Shown here: positions 60,540-64,000 of the stretch, piece by piece | Layout: each line of letters begins with the position of its first letter | Numbering within the stretch: the first letter of the stretch is position 1 | Assembly (NCBI GenBank): GCA_950295325.1 | Contig: OX485808.1 | Location: forward strand, 29,284,527 to 29,348,526 | Reading direction: 5' to 3' | Source of the DNA: Polytrichum commune | Lineage: Eukaryota; Streptophyta; Polytrichopsida; Polytrichales; Polytrichaceae | Length of the DNA: 64,000 nucleotides | The notes under the pieces: model-generated | What the model saw: the letters and a program-made list of their open reading frames with translations, nothing else | Told to the model about the DNA's origin: nothing | The model's database searches: none | Program-made: the position numbers and the translations under genes

Positions 60540-61530
60540 ACCAACATGAAGAATGTCAAGGCAATCCAAAAGGAGAATTGGCCCTTGACTCAAAAAGGCT
60601 TAGGTCATTGGTTGGCCTAGCCAACTACTACCACCACTTCATTCTAGATTTGTTTTAAGGTTGCTAGGACCTTAATCAACTTATTGAGGAAATGGCTATC
60701 CCAAGAGTGGGATGAGCCTTGTCACCAAGCCTTTGGGAAGCTCAAGAGCAAGTTCCCTTCACAAGATGTGGTTAAGTTTCCGGATTTTCATAAGCAATTT
60801 CAGGTGCACATGGAGACGAAGGACTTTACCATTGGCGGATGTTGATCCAAGATGGATGACCATTGCATATGAGAGCACTAAGCTCCATGGTTGTCGAACC
60901 TTGTCCGGCTTGTGCAAGAAATGGCTATCCCAAGAGTGGGATGAGCCGTGCCACCAAGCCATTGGGGAGCTTAAGAGCAAATTGTCTTTGCCGCCCGTGC
61001 TCAAACTTGTGGAGTTTGCCAAACCTTTTGAGGTGCATACGGGGGCGAGTCACTTTGCCATTGGCGGATGTTGATCCAAGATGGAGGACCATTGCATATG
61101 AGAGCAATAAGCTTGATGGTTGTCCGACCTTGTCCGACTTGTGAAAGAAATGGCTATCCCAAGAGTGGGACTAGCGTTGTCACCAAGTCTTTGGGGAGCT
61201 TAAGAGCAAGTTCTCTTCGCCGCCCATGCTCAAGTTCGTGGAGCTTGACAAACCTTTTGAGGTGCATACGGGGGCGAGTGACTTTGCCAATGGTGGATTA
61301 TGTGTAAGATGCATGGCCATTGCATATGGGAGCATGAAGCTCGATGGTTGTCAAAGAAGACAACCAACTCATGACAAAGAACTTCTTTGCCGTAGTGCAT
61401 TGCTTGAAGATGTGGCGACACTATTTGGGGTCGCACAAAGCAAAGGTCTACATGGACAATGTGTCCCAAAAGAATTTTGACATTCAAGCGCAAGTGAGCG
61501 CCAAGTCATTGCGGTGGCATGATAGTTTGG
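60540..61530 (+). pseudogene. RNase H region of element A with three tandem copies
   Basis: Starts KNVKAIQKENWPL ... LANYYHHFI. The 229-bp units begin at 60690, 60919 and 61148. The end (DNQLMTKNFFAVVHCLKMWR) is the normal RNase H continuation, present once. Confidence 0.8.
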
Positions 61531-61742
61531 CGCTTATGTAGGTGGATTTGATCCACAAACCGGACCGTGGAAATGTGGTGCCGGATGCGCGAAGTAGACC
61601 GGAAGAGTTCCAAGCAATGAGAACCATCCAAACCTTGTGGCTAATGTGTGCCGGCGAAGGAAACTTGTGATGCAAGATATGGGAGGGGTAAATTAACTAC
61701 CCCAAAGCACAAAAACTTTTAGGTGAGCTTCACAAGAGCAAG

Positions 61743-62545
61743 GTGCTCAAAGAAGTTAAGTTGGTGGACGGATTGTTCAAGTGCAAGCAAAATTGGGTGT
61801 ATGTGCCACAAGGCAAGTTGAGGCTATCGGTTATGAGGGAGGAATATGATAGTCCTATTGCCGGCCATAGAGGAGAAAAAGAAAACCACCATAGAATGGT
61901 GTCAAAGAGGTACCATTGGCGGTGCGTAAAGTTGGATATAACCCACTTTGTGAAGGCGTGAATAAAGTGCCAAGTGAACCGAGCCTCTTACCAAAAGCAA
62001 GGCGGTTTCTTGCAACCGTGCCTATCCCGTCGGCGCCATGGCATAGTATGTGCATGGACTTGATCACAAGTTTGCCGGAGTCACATGGGTATGATGCCAT
62101 CTTGTTGATGGTAGAGCGGTTTGCCAAGTTGGCACACATGGTGCCGATTGTGGGAACCGCAACCGCGTTGGAGACCGCATAGCCTTTTCTCAAAGGATGG
62201 TTGAGGCACCACGGGTTGCCAAGAGTGATTGTGTGGGATCAAGATCCAAAGTTCACAAGTGCATTTTCAATGCATTTCTCTAAGGAGGTCGGAATGAAAC
62301 TAAGGTTTAGCACGGCCTTGCATTCCCAAATGAATGGGAAAGCGGAGCATGTGAATGGAGTCTTGAAGCAATACTTGAGGAACTTGGTGGGGGCGGACCA
62401 AGGAGATTGGGCGGACTATGTAGGTCGAGCGGAGTGTAATTGCAATGTAGCCACGCACTTGGCTACCAAGGGGTGGTCTTTCATGGTGGCTTATGGAGTG
62501 GATGCGCTCCAACCTATTAACCTAGCTCTCGAGGGGGCACATTGA
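61743..62545 (+). pseudogene. Integrase of element A, catalytic triad present but interrupted
   Basis: The zinc-binding part has AGHRGEKENHH and then A*IKCQ, a stop where the first Cys is expected. The core has Asp (62057-62059, CMDLITSLPE), WDQDPKFTSAFS with the second Asp near 62237, and Glu at 62345-62347 (GKAEHVNG). A stop at about 62180 separates the first Asp from the rest. Acts in cDNA insertion in intact elements. Confidence 0.75.
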
Positions 62546-62779
62546 ACACTAGAGTTCAACCAAGATGGTGAGGACTTGGCCAAGGATGGTAAACAAGTCT
62601 TGGAGATGACCAAATTGTTGGTGGAGAAAGCCCGAAGGTGCTACGGAGTGCAAATCAATGCCGGAAGACGCGAAGTGGAGTATGAGGTGGGCCAATAAGG
62701 TGTTGTTGAATGTGGACAACTTCACCTTGCCCAAAGGCCTGACTCCAAAAGTTCATGTCCAAAATTGGAGCTTCGTTTT

Positions 62780-63145
62780 CCATTGTGGAACAAGTGTTCA
62801 AGGACATGTATAAGTTGGAATTACCGCCGGAGATCAAAGTGCATCCGACATTTCATGTCTCATTACGAAAGTCATTTTAGGACGACACCTTGTGGCCCGA
62901 TCACAAGCAAGTGATTAGGCCACGTCCCAACCTTGTGGACGTCATTTGGAACATGAGGTAGGAGGGCATCCTCAAGTGTAGGAAGCCCAAGTGAAAATGA
63001 AAGAAAATGTACAAAGGAGTACTTGGTGAAATGGTGAGGATACCATGAGAAAGAAACCGTTTGGGTGGCGGCAAGAGACATGATGGTGAAGCACTTTGAA
63101 GAAACTAAGGCTAAGGATTCCAATAAAATGAAGCGTAGGCATTGA
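62780..63145 (+). pseudogene. Tether and chromodomain-like C-terminus of element A pol
   Basis: YKLELPPEIKVHPTFHVSL and later VIWNMR then, across stops, KEYLVKW.GYHEKET.WV, the core pattern of a chromodomain fused to Ty3 integrase. In other chromoviruses this targets insertion to heterochromatin. Several stops here. Confidence 0.65.
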
Positions 63146-63959
63146 TGAGGACATCAATCTCCTTTAGTGGGGGAGAGACACTAGTAGCACACTTAGCTTC
63201 GAGGTTAATTACTCCACAACATGAACTTGTTCTTTGGCTTGAGGGAATAAAGTCCAAACTTTAGTGGTGCAAAGAGAAAAGTATGAGATGAGGTCCTAGT
63301 CTTGTACTTGTGCTTGGTTAATGGAAGAGGGGGAATAGATATGCCAAACTAGGTTGGGTAAGCCGAGTAATTGGGGGCCATGGCTTGGAGGGGCCTTGGA
63401 TAAAACCAAGAAACTTCTTAGTTGTGGGCTTGTCCGGGCGGGGACAAGGTGATGGCGCGTGCTAATAAAAGTGCTACCCGCGAGCTAACGAGAGTTGGCG
63501 CATGGGAGTCATGAACCCATGTCTCGAAAGAGCAAAGTGGGAACCGAGTCGGGCGGGACTTGGCATCACCCCCGTGCGATCCAGGCGTGGCTTAACAATG
63601 GAAAGCCATCTCGGAGTTGCAACCGAGACAACTTAGTGGAAGCGTTAAGGTCTCGCCTAGATGTGTCATGTTAGGCTCGTGGAGCCTAACGGGGGAGGCC
63701 CCAAAGGAGGGGCAACCCAAGTGAGTCCCAAAGTAGGTAGGTCTAGTGTAGGTTAGGTCCTTGGAGGAGAAATCCAAGGTCGCTAACGGACCACCTAGGA
63801 ACGACACCTTTGGGACTATGCCAAATTTGAAGATGCATTGTGGGGGTCGCGCCCTAAGGTAAACACAATGCGGCACCATAGAGGATGGCAACTTGAGAAT
63901 TGGTGTGCTGACTACGAGTATAGTCGATGAGGGCATCGACTCCGTTTGGTGGGGGTGAG

Positions 63960-64000
63960 TGTCGCGCACCTCTCCATGAGGAGTGCCCGAAACACCATGG
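63960..64000 (+). mobile_element. 3' LTR of element A, first 41 bp
   Basis: Identical over all 41 visible bases to 57897-57937. The window ends inside it. Confidence 0.85.

Larger units (their letters stand above)
58865..63959 (+). mobile_element. Internal region of Ty3 element A (chromovirus-like, RT-deleted)
   Basis: The internal region is 5095 bp: primer site (58867-58878, TGGTATCAGAGC), gag-like (58930-59500), a 56-bp repeat array (59525-59870), protease, RT stub, RNase H repeats, integrase, tether/chromodomain, a 3' untranslated region of about 800 bp, and a purine-rich tract GGTGGGGGTGAG just before the 3' LTR. All coding parts have stops or shifts. The chromodomain-like C-terminus suggests a chromovirus. 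Confidence 0.8.
36472..64000 (-). mobile_element. CACTA (En/Spm-type) transposon, hosting nested insertions; runs past the window end
   Basis: The left terminus CACTAGAAGAATCCTTG at 36472 is of CACTA type. Inside it, 36570-36880 holds five TGACGTGG-like words (36571, 36695, 36796, 36821, 36870), typical of subterminal repeats bound by TnpA-type proteins. Minus-strand coding fragments follow in the order expected for Tnp2-type proteins: DUF4218-like (42222 to 42050, then 39503 to 39300) and DUF4216-like (38209 to 37645). The upstream transposase domain and right terminus should lie past 64000. The element is broken by a solo Ty3 LTR, a T2 element and Ty3 element C. Confidence 0.65.

Noticed and set aside
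63592-63969. 125-codon minus-strand ORF at the end of element A
   Set aside because: It lies antisense to the conserved 3' untranslated region and LTR, and the same frame is broken in the element B copy (52329-52728). Not a gene.

Overview
The window is repeat-rich nuclear DNA from a land plant. It has few genes, spliceosomal GT-AG introns, a P-class pentatricopeptide (PPR) locus, and many LTR retrotransposons, CACTA elements and MITE-like elements. A protein kinase exon spliced in phase to a TIR-type NB-ARC exon and LRRs (the PK-NBS-LRR or 'PNL' class) is known mainly from mosses. I therefore favour a moss, or at least a non-seed plant, but this is an inference.

Left part (1-26 kb). A decayed PPR gene lies at 0.5-2.95 kb (one intron, at least three frame breaks). 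It is followed by CACTA-related coding debris, a tRNA-derived SINE candidate, an AT-rich low-complexity tract, a CACTA-type MITE that splits a 42-bp minisatellite, and a 2.6-kb TG...CA element with a 5-bp target duplication that carries a two-exon coiled-coil ORF. Then come two hAT-like TIR elements with 8-bp target duplications, a 140-bp tandem duplication, three copies of a dispersed repeat, and a large direct duplication at 19.2-23.7 kb. I recognise no intact conventional gene between 12.6 and 26.6 kb.

Centre (26.6-32.9 kb). This is the most gene-like locus. One exon encodes an N-terminal helical region plus a protein kinase with all core motifs. Two tandem 1122-bp NB-ARC exons follow, both phase 0 at both ends and about 85% identical in protein, then a decayed LRR exon. 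The kinase exon can splice in frame to either NB-ARC exon, which suggests alternative exons or a double NB-ARC protein.

Right part (33-64 kb). This is a deep nest of mobile elements whose order can be read from target-site duplications (TSDs). A minus-strand CACTA element (left terminus about 36.47 kb) is host to a chromovirus-like Ty3 element C. C is host to a minus-strand TG...CA element D, D to a minus-strand Ty3 element B, and B to a plus-strand Ty3 element A that runs off the window end. Smaller insertions (solo LTRs, two TG...CA elements inside one LTR, a hAT-like MITE) sit inside these, most with clear 5- or 8-bp TSDs.

All three Ty3 copies lack the reverse-transcriptase palm region and share a tandemly amplified RNase H segment of about 229 bp, so the family looks non-autonomous. 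Its LTRs of about 970 bp are unusually dense in perfect hairpins.
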